From positions 1-64,000 of the forward strand of contig CBDCWT010000066.1 in the NCBI GenBank assembly GCA_965223305.1: a DNA stretch of 64,000 nt, read 5' to 3'. Shown piece after piece: positions 36,559 through 45,191 of this stretch; positions within the stretch are counted from its first letter, which is position 1; the number at the start of each line of letters is the position of its first letter. The DNA comes from CBDCWT01 sp965223305. GTDB taxonomy: Bacteria > Planctomycetota > Planctomycetia > Pirellulales > Pirellulaceae. The notes under the pieces are model-generated. The model had not been told where the DNA came from and made no database searches. It saw nothing but the letters and a program-made list of their open reading frames with translations. Position numbers and translations under genes: made by a program.

Positions 36559-38334
36559 TCACTTTCGCGTCAGGATCACTTGGTGTGGCCCCTGCGTCTT
36601 TCCGCCGAAGACAACATCGACTGAGAATTTGAGTTTGCCGGCGGGAAGGTGCATGCGCGTGAAATGACCGCGAGTCTTGTTTGCCGGGATGTCGGCCTCC
36701 GTTTTGGCAGAGCCTGCAGTGATCGTTGCTTTGCCAGCAGGATGGTCTCCATTGAAGATCAGCTCGACTTCGTAAACACCTGGCTCCGGGGCTTCCAGCA
36801 ACCAAAAGCCATTCGAGTCCCGCGCCCATGTCCTTCCCGAAACATGCCGCCAGTCCTGACGCGTCAGCACGGAACGTCTTTCGTGTTCAGTGCCGATGAC
36901 AATACGCGGCGGAGCGTAGTTGTCCGGCCGCGACGAACTCACGTCGGCGAACCAGTCTTCGTAGCCCCTTGTTAGACGCTTCAACACATCAGGATGTTCT
37001 GCGGAAACGTCGGTCTGTTGCCGAGGATCTTGGCTCAGGTCATAGAGCTGCAACTGTGGAGGACCCGAAAAACTCACTTTGCCAAACCCGCTCGGATGGA
37101 CGAGCTTCCACGGCCCTTCGTGTAGGGCAAAGTGATGGAACTTCTGTGGTACGTTGCCTCGGTGGGTTTGGAGGACCACCTGCCGCGTCGGCCACTCGGC
37201 GTTGTCACCGGTCAACAACGGCAGGAAGCTTCGTCCGTCTATCTTGTGTTCCGCAGGCAACTTCACACCACACGCGTCGAGGATGGTTGGTAACAGGTCG
37301 ATGTGCGCGCAGAGGACATCAGTCTCTTTACGGGCGGCGACATTTGCTGGCCAATGAAATACCAGCGGCGAGCGGACACCGCCGTCATCGACATGCGTTT
37401 TCATGCCTCGCATATCGCCCACGTACCGTAGCGTGTTGGGACCGTTGTCGTTCAGGTACACAACAATCGTGTTTTCTCGGATCCCAAGGCTGCCGAGTTT
37501 CCTGAAGAGCCGTCCGACGTTTTCGTCGATGTTGGTGATCATCGCTGCGATCCGAGCAAGCTTGTCCGTTTCGGACTTCAGCCGTTGTGGCCTGAGCCTG
37601 TTGACGAGGATCGGGGTGAAGTCGACCGTGCGATACTCCTGGTACAGCTCTTCGGGCACGTCATGGAATGGCCCGTGGGGCGCATTGGTGGCAATGTATG
37701 TGAAAAAGTGCTCCTTCTCGGCGACTGACGCTTCGATGAACTCCATCGCAGCATCGAAATAGATATCAGTGCAGTATCCCTTCATCGGCGTCTCGACACC
37801 GTTCTTGATGAGCGTCGGGTCGGTATATTTTCCTTCCGCACCGATGGGATCGGAAGGTTGACCAATGCCGCCACCACGATGCACCAGACAATCCTCAAAG
37901 CCCTGGTCCATCGGTCGCATTGGATAGTTATCGCCCAGATGCCATTTGCCGTAGATACCGGTTCGATACCCCACATCGCGAAGGAACTCGGCGATTGTCA
38001 CTTCGTCGGCATCCATCATTGCTCGACCGACATAGGTATCAATGCACCGCGTGCGGTAGTTGTATCGGCCTGTCATGAGACTCGCCCGCGTCGGCGCGCA
38101 AACGGGGCTGACGTAAAACTTGCTGAGCACAGCGCTCCGCTCGAACATGGCGTCGAGTTCGGGCGTCCGGATAACTCTGTTACCAAGGAAGCCATAGTCA
38201 CCGCCGCCCTGATCGTCACTCATGATCACAATCACGTTGGGAAGTTCTGCCTGCGCAGTTGTCGCGGGGCCTGCGAAACAGAACGCCGAGAGAAGAAACG
38301 TGAGCGATGGATGGATGAAGCGATGATGTGTCAT
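36559..38334 (-). CDS. secreted arylsulfatase (formylglycine sulfatase)
   Basis: I choose the ATG at 38334 because it gives a signal peptide (MTHHRFIHPSLTFLLSAFCF, cleavage near TAQA) directly followed by the sulfatase start LPNVIVIMSDDQG; the frame is open to 38556 but those residues do not look real. The 591-residue protein has the formylglycine motif CAPTR at residues 79-83, metal-binding DD at 40-41, GKWHLGD and NDNGPN further on, and a C-terminal carbohydrate-binding-like beta segment (about 460-591). It hydrolyses sulfate esters, probably of algal polysaccharides, in the periplasm or outside. Maturation needs a formylglycine-generating enzyme, none of which is in the window. It converges on the giant exoprotein gene, 60 bases apart. 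Confidence 0.9.
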   Translation of the reverse strand: MTHHRFIHPSLTFLLSAFCFAGPATTAQAELPNVIVIMSDDQGGGDYGFLGNRVIRTPELDAMFERSAVLSKFYVSPVCAPTRASLMTGRYNYRTRCIDTYVGRAMMDADEVTIAEFLRDVGYRTGIYGKWHLGDNYPMRPMDQGFEDCLVHRGGGIGQPSDPIGAEGKYTDPTLIKNGVETPMKGYCTDIYFDAAMEFIEASVAEKEHFFTYIATNAPHGPFHDVPEELYQEYRTVDFTPILVNRLRPQRLKSETDKLARIAAMITNIDENVGRLFRKLGSLGIRENTIVVYLNDNGPNTLRYVGDMRGMKTHVDDGGVRSPLVFHWPANVAARKETDVLCAHIDLLPTILDACGVKLPAEHKIDGRSFLPLLTGDNAEWPTRQVVLQTHRGNVPQKFHHFALHEGPWKLVHPSGFGKVSFSGPPQLQLYDLSQDPRQQTDVSAEHPDVLKRLTRGYEDWFADVSSSRPDNYAPPRIVIGTEHERRSVLTRQDWRHVSGRTWARDSNGFWLLEAPEPGVYEVELIFNGDHPAGKATITAGSAKTEADIPANKTRGHFTRMHLPAGKLKFSVDVVFGGKTQGPHQVILTRK

Positions 38335-38747
38335 GTCTTGGCAGTTGCGAACTAAAGGTCGTGACAGTGTGAGAGTGTCGTTTTGCGGTCGGTAGCCGTC
38401 GTCGCTCAGTTCGACCTCGTCGTGCCCGCCGGCCACGTCGCTGAAATGGCGCATCTCAAGTTGTGGTCGACAACCGCCCTGCGATGCCGGGTATATTAAC
38501 TCAACTCGCAGAGAATTCCAGATCCGACTGAAGTGGCACACTGTCGATTGGAGCAAACTACTGCAAGTGGTGCGCCGAGCCCTTCACGTCATGGTACCGC
38601 GCGCCCAACGTGGCGAAACTTCCCGTTTAGTCCCCGAGAAAAATACTCCTTGGTGGCTGGGCCGCATTTGTCGCAGCCTGAAAGCGGAGAACATTTGCTG
38701 TATGTTAATCTGCCTTGAGGGTGTTCGTAACGCAGTGATTTTCCATC
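38335..38747. other. intergenic region between divergent sulfatase and sigma factor genes
   Basis: No gene is supported. It should hold the promoters of both flanking operons; I see no clear palindrome or known motif. Confidence 0.5.
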
Positions 38748-39389
38748 ATGTCGGACACAAACGACGTCAGCCACTGGATTGATCTGGTCAAGTACGGTGA
38801 TTCTGCCGCTGCGAATCGCATTTGGCAGCACTACTTTGACCGATTGGTGCGTTCTGTTCGGCGCCGGCTCATCGGCCAGAATCGGGCCGTGTCTGACGAA
38901 GAGGATATCGTTCTGAGCGTCTTTGACAGCTTCTACGCTGCGGCAGAAAAGGGGCGGTTTCCGGATTTGTCTGATCGGGACGATCTTTGGCGGTTGTTGC
39001 TGCGGATGTCGGCGAGAAAGGTGATCGACAAACGCCGGCATGACCTGCGGAAGAGGCGCGGCGGAGAGGTGGCGGTTCATTCGCTCGGCGGGGACGACGA
39101 AACCATCATCGAGGCTATCGGGGACGAACCCTCCCCCGAAATGGTGCTCAGGATGCAGGAATCCGTCGAACAATTTTTTTCACATCTCGGTGTCGGGCAG
39201 CTGCGGGAGTTGGCGGTTGCAAAACTGGAGGGGTACTCAAACGCGGAACTCGCTCAGCGTTTTGAGTGCTCTGAGCGGACAATTGAGCGTCGTTTGCACC
39301 TCATTCGTGAAAAATGCCAGCAGGAACTGTTCGGAGACGATGAACGTTCGCCACCAGAAACTCCCGATCGCAGTCCTGGAACGGATTGA
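38748..39389 (+). CDS. ECF-like sigma factor (Sigma70_ECF type), partner of the kinase
   Basis: This 213-residue protein has a region 2-like part (residues 10-100, including SDEEDIVLSVFDSFYAA and DLWRLLLRMSARKVIDKRR) and a region 4-like helix-turn-helix near residues 140-195 (LAVAKLEGYSNAELAQRFECSERTIERRL is the helix-turn-helix zone). It belongs to the planctomycete ECF type that is coded beside Ser/Thr kinases. The kinase start at 39340 lies inside its 3' end, a 50-base overlap, so the two are co-translated. No anti-sigma gene is adjacent; control by phosphorylation through the kinase is the likely mode. Confidence 0.85.
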   Translation: MSDTNDVSHWIDLVKYGDSAAANRIWQHYFDRLVRSVRRRLIGQNRAVSDEEDIVLSVFDSFYAAAEKGRFPDLSDRDDLWRLLLRMSARKVIDKRRHDLRKRRGGEVAVHSLGGDDETIIEAIGDEPSPEMVLRMQESVEQFFSHLGVGQLRELAVAKLEGYSNAELAQRFECSERTIERRLHLIREKCQQELFGDDERSPPETPDRSPGTD

Positions 39390-41118
39390 TGATCTGTGCG
39401 CCGCGTTTGAACAAAAATGGCAGTCAAACGAGCCACCGACCGTCGAATCCGTGCTGGCCGGGGACTTTACCAACGTTGAACGAGATGTCCTCCTGGCCGA
39501 ACTTGTCGTATTGGAAGTCGACTATCGGCGAAGACGCGGCGACACGCCGACGAAGCAGGAGTATCTCGATCGGTTTCCCGATCATGCGAAAGCAATCAAC
39601 GACGCGCTGAACGACGACAAGCGAACCGGTGCGTTCGTGCCGCCGACCGTTGGACACTTGTCGGAGCTCTTTCCCGCGCTGGAGATCATCGAACTTCTCG
39701 GTGCGGGAGGAATGGGGGCTGTTTACAAGGCGCGGCAGGAGGGGCTCGATCGCATCGTCGCCCTCAAGGTCCTCCCGGAGGAATTCGCCCACGATGTGAA
39801 GTTTGCTCTGAGGTTTACTCGAGAAGCTCGCACTCTGGCGAAACTCAACCACCCCAATATCGTCTCACTATTCGAGTTTGGAAAAGTCCAGGAGACGTAC
39901 TACTTCCTGATGGAGTTCGTGGATGGACCAACGCTTCGCGACGTCGTTAGCGCCGGGCAGTTGTCACCTGAACACGCGCTGACAATTGTGCCGCAACTCT
40001 GCGACGCGCTTCAGTTTGCTCACAACAACGGTGTCATTCACCGCGACATCAAACCGGAAAACATTCTGATGGCCAAGGACGGTTCTGTGAAGATTGCCGA
40101 CTTCGGTCTTTCGCGGATACTTGGGAACGAAACCCAGCCGACCGTGCTCACGCGTACGCACCAGATCATGGGGACGCCGCGGTACATGGCTCCGGAACAG
40201 CTTGAGGGCGCCCGCAGCGTTGACCATCGAGCCGATATCTATTCGCTGGGCGTCGTCTTTTATGAAATGCTGACAGGCGAGCTCCCGATCGGACGATTCG
40301 CAGTGCCGTCGCAAAAGGTCGAGATCGATGTGCGGCTTGACGAAGTTGTTCTACGAACGCTTGAGAAGGAACCGCAGCGTCGGTATCAGCACGCAAGCCA
40401 AATCAAATCTGACGTGCAGACCATTGCCTCGTCGGACAACCCGGCACTCGCACCCACCAAGGTGCTCGGCGAGGTCGACCGGCAGGCCGACAACGAGTCT
40501 GCAATCCCACCGTCGACCGCGAGTCTCCAGCAGCAGGAATTGGCCGCGCGCTTGCTGTTGTCTCGACGTGAATTGATGAGTCGTGTCAGGACGTCCTTGC
40601 GGCCGCTGTACCGGGGACAAGTCATCCAGATACTGCTGGGCGTCATTATCCTACTACTGGGCGCTCAATGTTGGGCGCGAAACACACATGTGCCGCATCG
40701 TCTCGTCTCCGGAGTGATTCTGCACGTCTACGGCCTCTTAGTGATCGGGGCCGGCGCGACTGTCTGCACAAGAATCAATCGGATCGACTACTCAGAACCC
40801 GTTGACCGGGTTCGCAGCAGGCTTGACGACGTCAGGAACGTCTACCTGCGACTCGGCTCGGTGATCGGATTCCCGTGGTGGCTGATGTGGATACCGACTG
40901 CAGTTGCCGTCGGCTTCGACGTCGTCATGCATCCGAATTCCCTGATTCCGTCACTCGTCATCGGCGTGATCGGGATGGTGGTGTCGTACTGGCTATATGT
41001 ACGGGCCCAGCGATCTGACAAAGCCTCGGCGGAACAATGGCGCAAGAGGTTTGCCGGCGAGAGCATCGCAAACGCGTATTTGGCCCTTAAAGAAATCGAA
41101 CAGGCTCAGATTCAGTAA
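39340..41118 (+). CDS. transmembrane Ser/Thr protein kinase
   Basis: The frame is open from 39040, but the ATG at 39340 has GGAG upstream and the residues before it are an alternate reading of the sigma gene. The 592-residue protein has an N-terminal helical region (1-110) typical of planctomycete kinases, then a complete kinase domain: glycine loop GAGGMGAV at 121-128, catalytic lysine K143 in ALKVL, HRDIKPEN at 234-241, DFG at 254-256 and a GTPRYMAPEQ activation segment. After residue 420 come four hydrophobic helices in two pairs (LLGVIILLLGAQCW, LHVYGLLVIGAG, PWWLMWIPTAVAVGF, LVIGVIGMVVSYWLYV), so the kinase is membrane-bound with the catalytic domain inside. It probably phosphorylates the overlapping sigma factor or proteins of its regulon. 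No sensor domain is visible outside. Confidence 0.9.
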   Translation: MNVRHQKLPIAVLERIDDLCAAFEQKWQSNEPPTVESVLAGDFTNVERDVLLAELVVLEVDYRRRRGDTPTKQEYLDRFPDHAKAINDALNDDKRTGAFVPPTVGHLSELFPALEIIELLGAGGMGAVYKARQEGLDRIVALKVLPEEFAHDVKFALRFTREARTLAKLNHPNIVSLFEFGKVQETYYFLMEFVDGPTLRDVVSAGQLSPEHALTIVPQLCDALQFAHNNGVIHRDIKPENILMAKDGSVKIADFGLSRILGNETQPTVLTRTHQIMGTPRYMAPEQLEGARSVDHRADIYSLGVVFYEMLTGELPIGRFAVPSQKVEIDVRLDEVVLRTLEKEPQRRYQHASQIKSDVQTIASSDNPALAPTKVLGEVDRQADNESAIPPSTASLQQQELAARLLLSRRELMSRVRTSLRPLYRGQVIQILLGVIILLLGAQCWARNTHVPHRLVSGVILHVYGLLVIGAGATVCTRINRIDYSEPVDRVRSRLDDVRNVYLRLGSVIGFPWWLMWIPTAVAVGFDVVMHPNSLIPSLVIGVIGMVVSYWLYVRAQRSDKASAEQWRKRFAGESIANAYLALKEIEQAQIQ

Positions 41119-41294
41119 CTGAAGCAGGGCGAGATACCCAAAGGCCATTCGACCGGGGATGTTGGCCGCTGGGAACCGGCCCGACGCTTGGAGATCACAA
41201 CTCATACCTTTTCGCGTTCATCCTCACGGAAGCATCAGAAGGTTCGTCAATCCGCAGGTTCGTTCGAATTCTCCCAACGAGTCAGGAGTCTAAC

Positions 41295-42986
41295 ATCGGT
41301 ACTTCATTCGACGCGGTCGACTACACGAAAACACCAGAAGAGGCACCCGAGTCTCCGAGCACGGTTCCGCCAGTTCCGCCAACAATCGACCGGCGACACG
41401 ACCTCGACGCGTTGCGGGCGATCGCGATGCTGCTGGGGATCGTGCTTCACGCCGCACTTTCGTTTTCGCCGATTCCGTGGAACGTGAAAGACTCTCAGCA
41501 AAGCGACTTTTACTACGTACTGTTCGCCGGTATCCATGGTTTCCGCATGCCGTTGTTCTTCATGCTGAGCGGGTTCTTCACGGCGATGCTTTGGCGGAAA
41601 CGCGGACTTGGCGGGCTGATCAAACAGCGACTCAAAAGAATCGCACTACCGCTGTTTCTTGGCTGCCTGACCATCGTGCCGGCAATGTGGGCAGTGGGCT
41701 ATTTCGTGAGTCAGCCGTCACCAATGGGATCTCAGCACGCAGCAGTCTGGGAGGCGGTCGCTGCGGGTGATACAGACCGTGTTCGCAGCGCGATCGAGTC
41801 GTCTGAAATTGAGGTAGACGCTATCAGCCAGGATGGCGCGTCGCTGCTAACCGTAGCTGTGTTTCTCGGGCATCTGGACATGGTCGAAATGCTGCTCGAC
41901 GCCGGAGCGGACGTCAACCAGCGAAACCGCGATCAGGGAACAGCGCTGCACAGTGCGGCCTTTGTCGGGCGCGCGGAGGAGGCCGCCATCCTGCTGGGCG
42001 CTGGAGCCGATGCGGACGTGTTGGACGCAAACGGACAGACCGCCAAGGACTTGCTGAAGACCGACTTCGGCACCACCAACTTCATCGCGACTTCATTCGG
42101 ACTTCCTCTCGATGAAGAGACTTTGAAGGCCGGTCGCGCCAACATCGCGAATCAGCTGGGCGTACGGGAGTATCTTGGTTCCGGTACTAGTGGTTCGGAA
42201 GGTCCCGGTTGGGAAGCGCTCGAGGGGTTGCTGTTTCAATTGCCAGTCTTCATGCATCTGTGGTTTCTGTGGTTCCTTTGCTGGTTAATCGCGGCATTCC
42301 TGTTCTACCCAACCATCGCTAATGTGTTGAGGATCAGCAAGCTTCCGGCGTGGCTCGTATCTTCTCCGGTCAGTCTGCTGTGGCTGATTCCGCTGACGAT
42401 GTGGCCTCAGTCGTTCATGAACCCAAACAGCTTCGGCCCGGACTCATCCATCGGACTGCTTCCCATACCAAGTGTGTTGGCATATTACGCGATCTTCTCT
42501 TTCTTCGGCGTCCTTTACTGGGACGTGGACGACACCGATGGCCGTCTCGGGCGGGGGTGGGCGATCAGTCTGCCGATCGCACTGCTGATTGTCTTTCCAA
42601 TCGGTTTGGATTTGGTGTCAGGAACGTTCGGGATCGTCCCACCACTGCGAGATCCTGCGCTGAATTCTGTCGTTGCGAACTTTCTGCAAGCCCTGTTTGC
42701 GTGGTTGATGACATTCGGGTTGATCGGTGTGTGTCGTCGATTGATGTCTCACGAAAGCAATACCATGCGGTACATTTCGGACTCGTCGTACTGGCTGTAT
42801 CTGGTTCACCTTCCGCTCGTCCTGTTGGCGCAGTGGTTCGTTAGAGACATTCCGGTGCCCGCATTTCTGAAGTTCACGGGAATGGTCATCGTGATCTCCG
42901 CGTTCCTGCTGTTGACGTACGAATACGGAGTTCGGTACACCTTGATAGGTCGAATCCTCAACGGTCCGCGACGAAGGACGGCTTAG
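41295..42986 (+). CDS. acyltransferase 3 membrane protein with ankyrin-repeat insertion (probable AUC start)
   Basis: The acyltransferase 3 motif RRHDLDALRAIAMLLGIVLH begins upstream of the first ATG/GTG/TTG in frame (TTG at 41412), so the true start must be earlier. The frame is open upstream without a standard start, and AGGAG at 41284-41288 sits 6 bases before an ATC at 41295, so I place the start there (a rare AUC start or a mutated ATG). The 563-residue protein has about ten membrane helices. Between helices 3 and 4 lies a soluble insertion (residues about 145-258) made of ankyrin repeats (DGASLLTVAVFLGHLDMVEM, GTALHSAAFVGRAEEAAILL). Acyltransferase 3 proteins add acyl groups to sugars or glycans at the membrane. 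It follows the kinase by 176 bases on the same strand. The acceptor is unknown. Confidence 0.8.
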   Translation: MGTSFDAVDYTKTPEEAPESPSTVPPVPPTIDRRHDLDALRAIAMLLGIVLHAALSFSPIPWNVKDSQQSDFYYVLFAGIHGFRMPLFFMLSGFFTAMLWRKRGLGGLIKQRLKRIALPLFLGCLTIVPAMWAVGYFVSQPSPMGSQHAAVWEAVAAGDTDRVRSAIESSEIEVDAISQDGASLLTVAVFLGHLDMVEMLLDAGADVNQRNRDQGTALHSAAFVGRAEEAAILLGAGADADVLDANGQTAKDLLKTDFGTTNFIATSFGLPLDEETLKAGRANIANQLGVREYLGSGTSGSEGPGWEALEGLLFQLPVFMHLWFLWFLCWLIAAFLFYPTIANVLRISKLPAWLVSSPVSLLWLIPLTMWPQSFMNPNSFGPDSSIGLLPIPSVLAYYAIFSFFGVLYWDVDDTDGRLGRGWAISLPIALLIVFPIGLDLVSGTFGIVPPLRDPALNSVVANFLQALFAWLMTFGLIGVCRRLMSHESNTMRYISDSSYWLYLVHLPLVLLAQWFVRDIPVPAFLKFTGMVIVISAFLLLTYEYGVRYTLIGRILNGPRRRTA

Positions 42987-43065
42987 CGGAGCTAGCCGTT
43001 TAACGCGAGCCGGGGTCGGCGACGCCCAAACATGACCCTTGCTGTGCCGGAATCGATCGCTTCGC

Positions 43066-43093
43066 CTAACTGCCTGTTGAAAAACGCCGTCCT
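43066..43093. repeat. truncated copy of the CTGCCTGTTGA element
   Basis: CTAACTGCCTGTTGAAAAAC and onward matches the left end of the 157-bp element at 62096-62252 up to the loop, then stops. It lies 17 bases before the start codon of the next gene and leaves that gene's ribosome site intact. Confidence 0.55.
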
Positions 43094-43109
43094 AGGAATG
43101 GAGTACGCA

Positions 43110-43646
43110 ATGAAACGTCTTGTCAGACCTGTACTCGTTTTGCTCGCATTGTGTGGCGTGTTTACCGTCGTCTACGCCGCCGCGCCGACCGGGACCGAGA
43201 AAACCGAAACACACGGCAACGCGTACTACCTGTACACGAAGGACCTTCACGTCGATGACTCGGGCGTGGCTGCAATCCCACCACGTTTCAATTGGAGCGT
43301 CGAGACGAGTTGGAGAGGAATCGACTCGAAGGGCGAAGACCTTCCTGATACTCGGGTCATGCTGCGATTGTACGACCCCGACCACAATTCCACCGCGCTG
43401 ACAGCTCAGATGAACCTAGCCACCGCCTCGAAGCTGCACCGTGAACTCGGAGCCATCATCGCGAAGAAAGTTAAAGACAGTGACTATCGGTTTCGACCGC
43501 AACTCTACTCGTCCGAGAAAATACCAACTGGACGAATTGTTGGCGTCGACGAACATGGTGTAGCTATCATCGAGTTGACATATCCGGGTTCGAATCGGAC
43601 TGAGATTCTGAGGGGGCCAACTCCTGCATCCGGAAGTTCGCAATAA
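43110..43646 (+). CDS. exported hypothetical protein
   Basis: I choose the ATG at 43110 because GGAG lies about 6 bases upstream and the protein then begins MKRLVRPVLVLLALCGVFTV, a Sec signal peptide with probable cleavage after VYAA; the frame is open to 43032. The mature part (about 150 residues) is hydrophilic, with no cysteines or repeats and no domain that I recognise. It includes KDLHVDDSGVAAIPPRFNW and RIVGVDEHGVAIIEL, mixed alpha/beta in look. It has no obvious operon partner: the acyltransferase ends about 120 bases upstream, and a short toxin-antitoxin module follows. Function unknown. Confidence 0.7.
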   Translation: MKRLVRPVLVLLALCGVFTVVYAAAPTGTEKTETHGNAYYLYTKDLHVDDSGVAAIPPRFNWSVETSWRGIDSKGEDLPDTRVMLRLYDPDHNSTALTAQMNLATASKLHRELGAIIAKKVKDSDYRFRPQLYSSEKIPTGRIVGVDEHGVAIIELTYPGSNRTEILRGPTPASGSSQ

Positions 43647-43780
43647 TCAACCCATGAACGAGGCCAGTGTGCCGGTCGGATTCATGTTAAGAATTGTCAC
43701 CGAAGGCACGGCAATACAGATCCGTTTGCGGCAACGAAGTGTCAAATCGTGGTACTCTGGTCGTTAGCGGAGAATTCACG

Positions 43781-44035
43781 ATGGCAGACGAGCTTGCAAA
43801 CCAGGTCGATGCCTTCAAGGCGTTCGTGTCAGAGCACCTAAATGGTTGCGATGCTGTGACCCTGGAGGAGGGCTTAGCACGGTTTAGACGATACCAGCAG
43901 GAGTTGGCGTCTGCACGGGCTAAATTGCGGGAGGCGGAGGAACAGAGCGCCCGTGGTGAGAGCACACTGCTGGACGCCGACGCCCTTAAGTCAGCCATTC
44001 GTGAGCGCCTTGCCGGGGAGGGCATAACCGACTGA
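43781..44035 (+). CDS. putative antitoxin of a ParE-type toxin-antitoxin module
   Basis: I take the ATG at 43781, with a GGAGA ribosome site upstream, rather than the longer frame from 43694. The 84-residue protein is all-helical and charged (VTLEEGLARFRRYQQELASA, then a C-terminal DALKSAIRERLAGEGITD). Its size, its helical character and its position 4 bases before a ParE/RelE-type reading frame suggest an antitoxin that binds the toxin through the C-terminal helix. It is not a standard ParD by sequence. The toxin gene is frameshifted, so the antitoxin may now be solitary. Confidence 0.65.
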   Translation: MADELANQVDAFKAFVSEHLNGCDAVTLEEGLARFRRYQQELASARAKLREAEEQSARGESTLLDADALKSAIRERLAGEGITD

Positions 44036-44039
44036 GCAG

Positions 44040-44331
44040 ATGGCCATCGTAACATGGACGCCCGCTGCCCAGACCGATCTTGCAGAACTTGCGCATTATA
44101 TTGCCTTCGAGGACGGAAGGCCTCTAACCGCCGACCGCATCGTGGATGAAATCATCGGCAAGTGCGACTCCTATGCTCTCCAGCCAATCTGGAGTCGCTA
44201 CTGAGCACTGGGGAAAGGGTTACCGTCGCTTTGTCTTCAAGCGATGGATAGTGATCTATCGCCCTGTCACGAACGGAATCGAAGTGCTACGCTTTTTTGA
44301 TTCAGCTCGGGACTATCCAACGCTGTTCTAG
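44040..44331 (+). pseudogene. ParE/RelE-type toxin, frameshifted
   Basis: From 44040 the frame codes a ParE-like N-terminus (MAIVTWTPAAQTDLAELAHY, IAFEDGRPLTADRIVDEII) and then stops at 44206 after YALQPIWSRY. The conserved C-terminus lies in the +1 frame: HWGKGYRRFVFKRWIVIYRP, then NGIEVLRFFDSARDYPTLF, ending at 44331. Skipping one A near 44185 joins the two as ...YALQPSGVATEHWGKG. ParE-type toxins poison DNA gyrase while RelE-type toxins cut mRNA; the sequence does not settle which. Either the toxin has been inactivated or the base is an error. The upstream antitoxin gene is intact. Confidence 0.75.
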
Positions 44332-44429
44332 ACGGCGGAAGAAACCGTCGTTCTGGCAATGTACGGTATCATTTCGTGGCGCAGGTGGGCATGTCATGTG
44401 TCAACGCAGACACAGGCTCATCGCTCTGC

Positions 44430-45191
44430 TTAACCAATTGACCTATCTGGCTGGAGATGACCCAATCGATATCCCTGCAAACGCAGGAGAAATACTCCAA
44501 TCGCGACCGTTAGTGCTTCCACGACCGAATTGACCGACCATTGAAGGCCAGTGTGTATGCTATTCGTTTGCGAGAAACTGAAGATTCCCATGCAGGCAGC
44601 AAGCATTGCGACAGGTAATGCAAAGGACGCTCCGTGCAATAGGTCTCGCGCCCCCATCGCGGTGAACGCAGCCGTCAACGGAACGGTTGCCGCAAAGATC
44701 CCGACAGTCACAGTGACCGCGAGCATGAAGACGCCTTCTCCCGGGCCATCGTAGTCTTTGAGAAACCGTACGAGAGCGAGGAACATTGCCGCAATCGATG
44801 TGAAGCCGAATAGATGCCACAGTTTGACATTCTCCCACGCAGTCGGCTGCGACGGACGCCGACTAGTGAAGACCACGTGCCAGTGAATTCGAACGATACC
44901 AAAGGACACGCTAAGCAGGAATAGTCGCACCAACGAAAGTAGGAATTCCCACCCATTGAATTGCGGCCGAAGTACGAATACGGCAGACAACCCCAGAGTG
45001 CCGAGAATCACGACACCGAGTCGTTTCAAAATACTCTCGTCAAGAATACCTAGCACAACCCCGAGCAATGCGAAGATACCGGACGCAGTGCCATTGAAGA
45101 TAAGGCCGCCCAACAAAGTGCCGATGGTGTCGACCCAAGAAGCAAAGTACGCGGTAGTTACTAGAACAACCAAGTAAGATGTTAATCGCAT
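44430..45191 (-). CDS. polytopic membrane protein of unknown function
   Basis: I choose the ATG at 45191 (MRLTSYLVVLVTTAYFASWV), which begins directly with a membrane helix; the frame is open to 45233, and the ribosome site is weak for either start. The 253-residue protein has about seven or eight hydrophobic helices, including IFALLGVVLGILDESILKRL, WEFLLSLVRLFLLSVSFGIV and a long C-terminal pair, with a soluble loop of about 25 residues (HWHVVFTSRRPSQPTAWENV). I do not recognise the family. It converges on the toxin-antitoxin module and has no operon partner. Confidence 0.65.
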   Translation of the reverse strand: MRLTSYLVVLVTTAYFASWVDTIGTLLGGLIFNGTASGIFALLGVVLGILDESILKRLGVVILGTLGLSAVFVLRPQFNGWEFLLSLVRLFLLSVSFGIVRIHWHVVFTSRRPSQPTAWENVKLWHLFGFTSIAAMFLALVRFLKDYDGPGEGVFMLAVTVTVGIFAATVPLTAAFTAMGARDLLHGASFALPVAMLAACMGIFSFSQTNSIHTGLQWSVNSVVEALTVAIGVFLLRLQGYRLGHLQPDRSIG

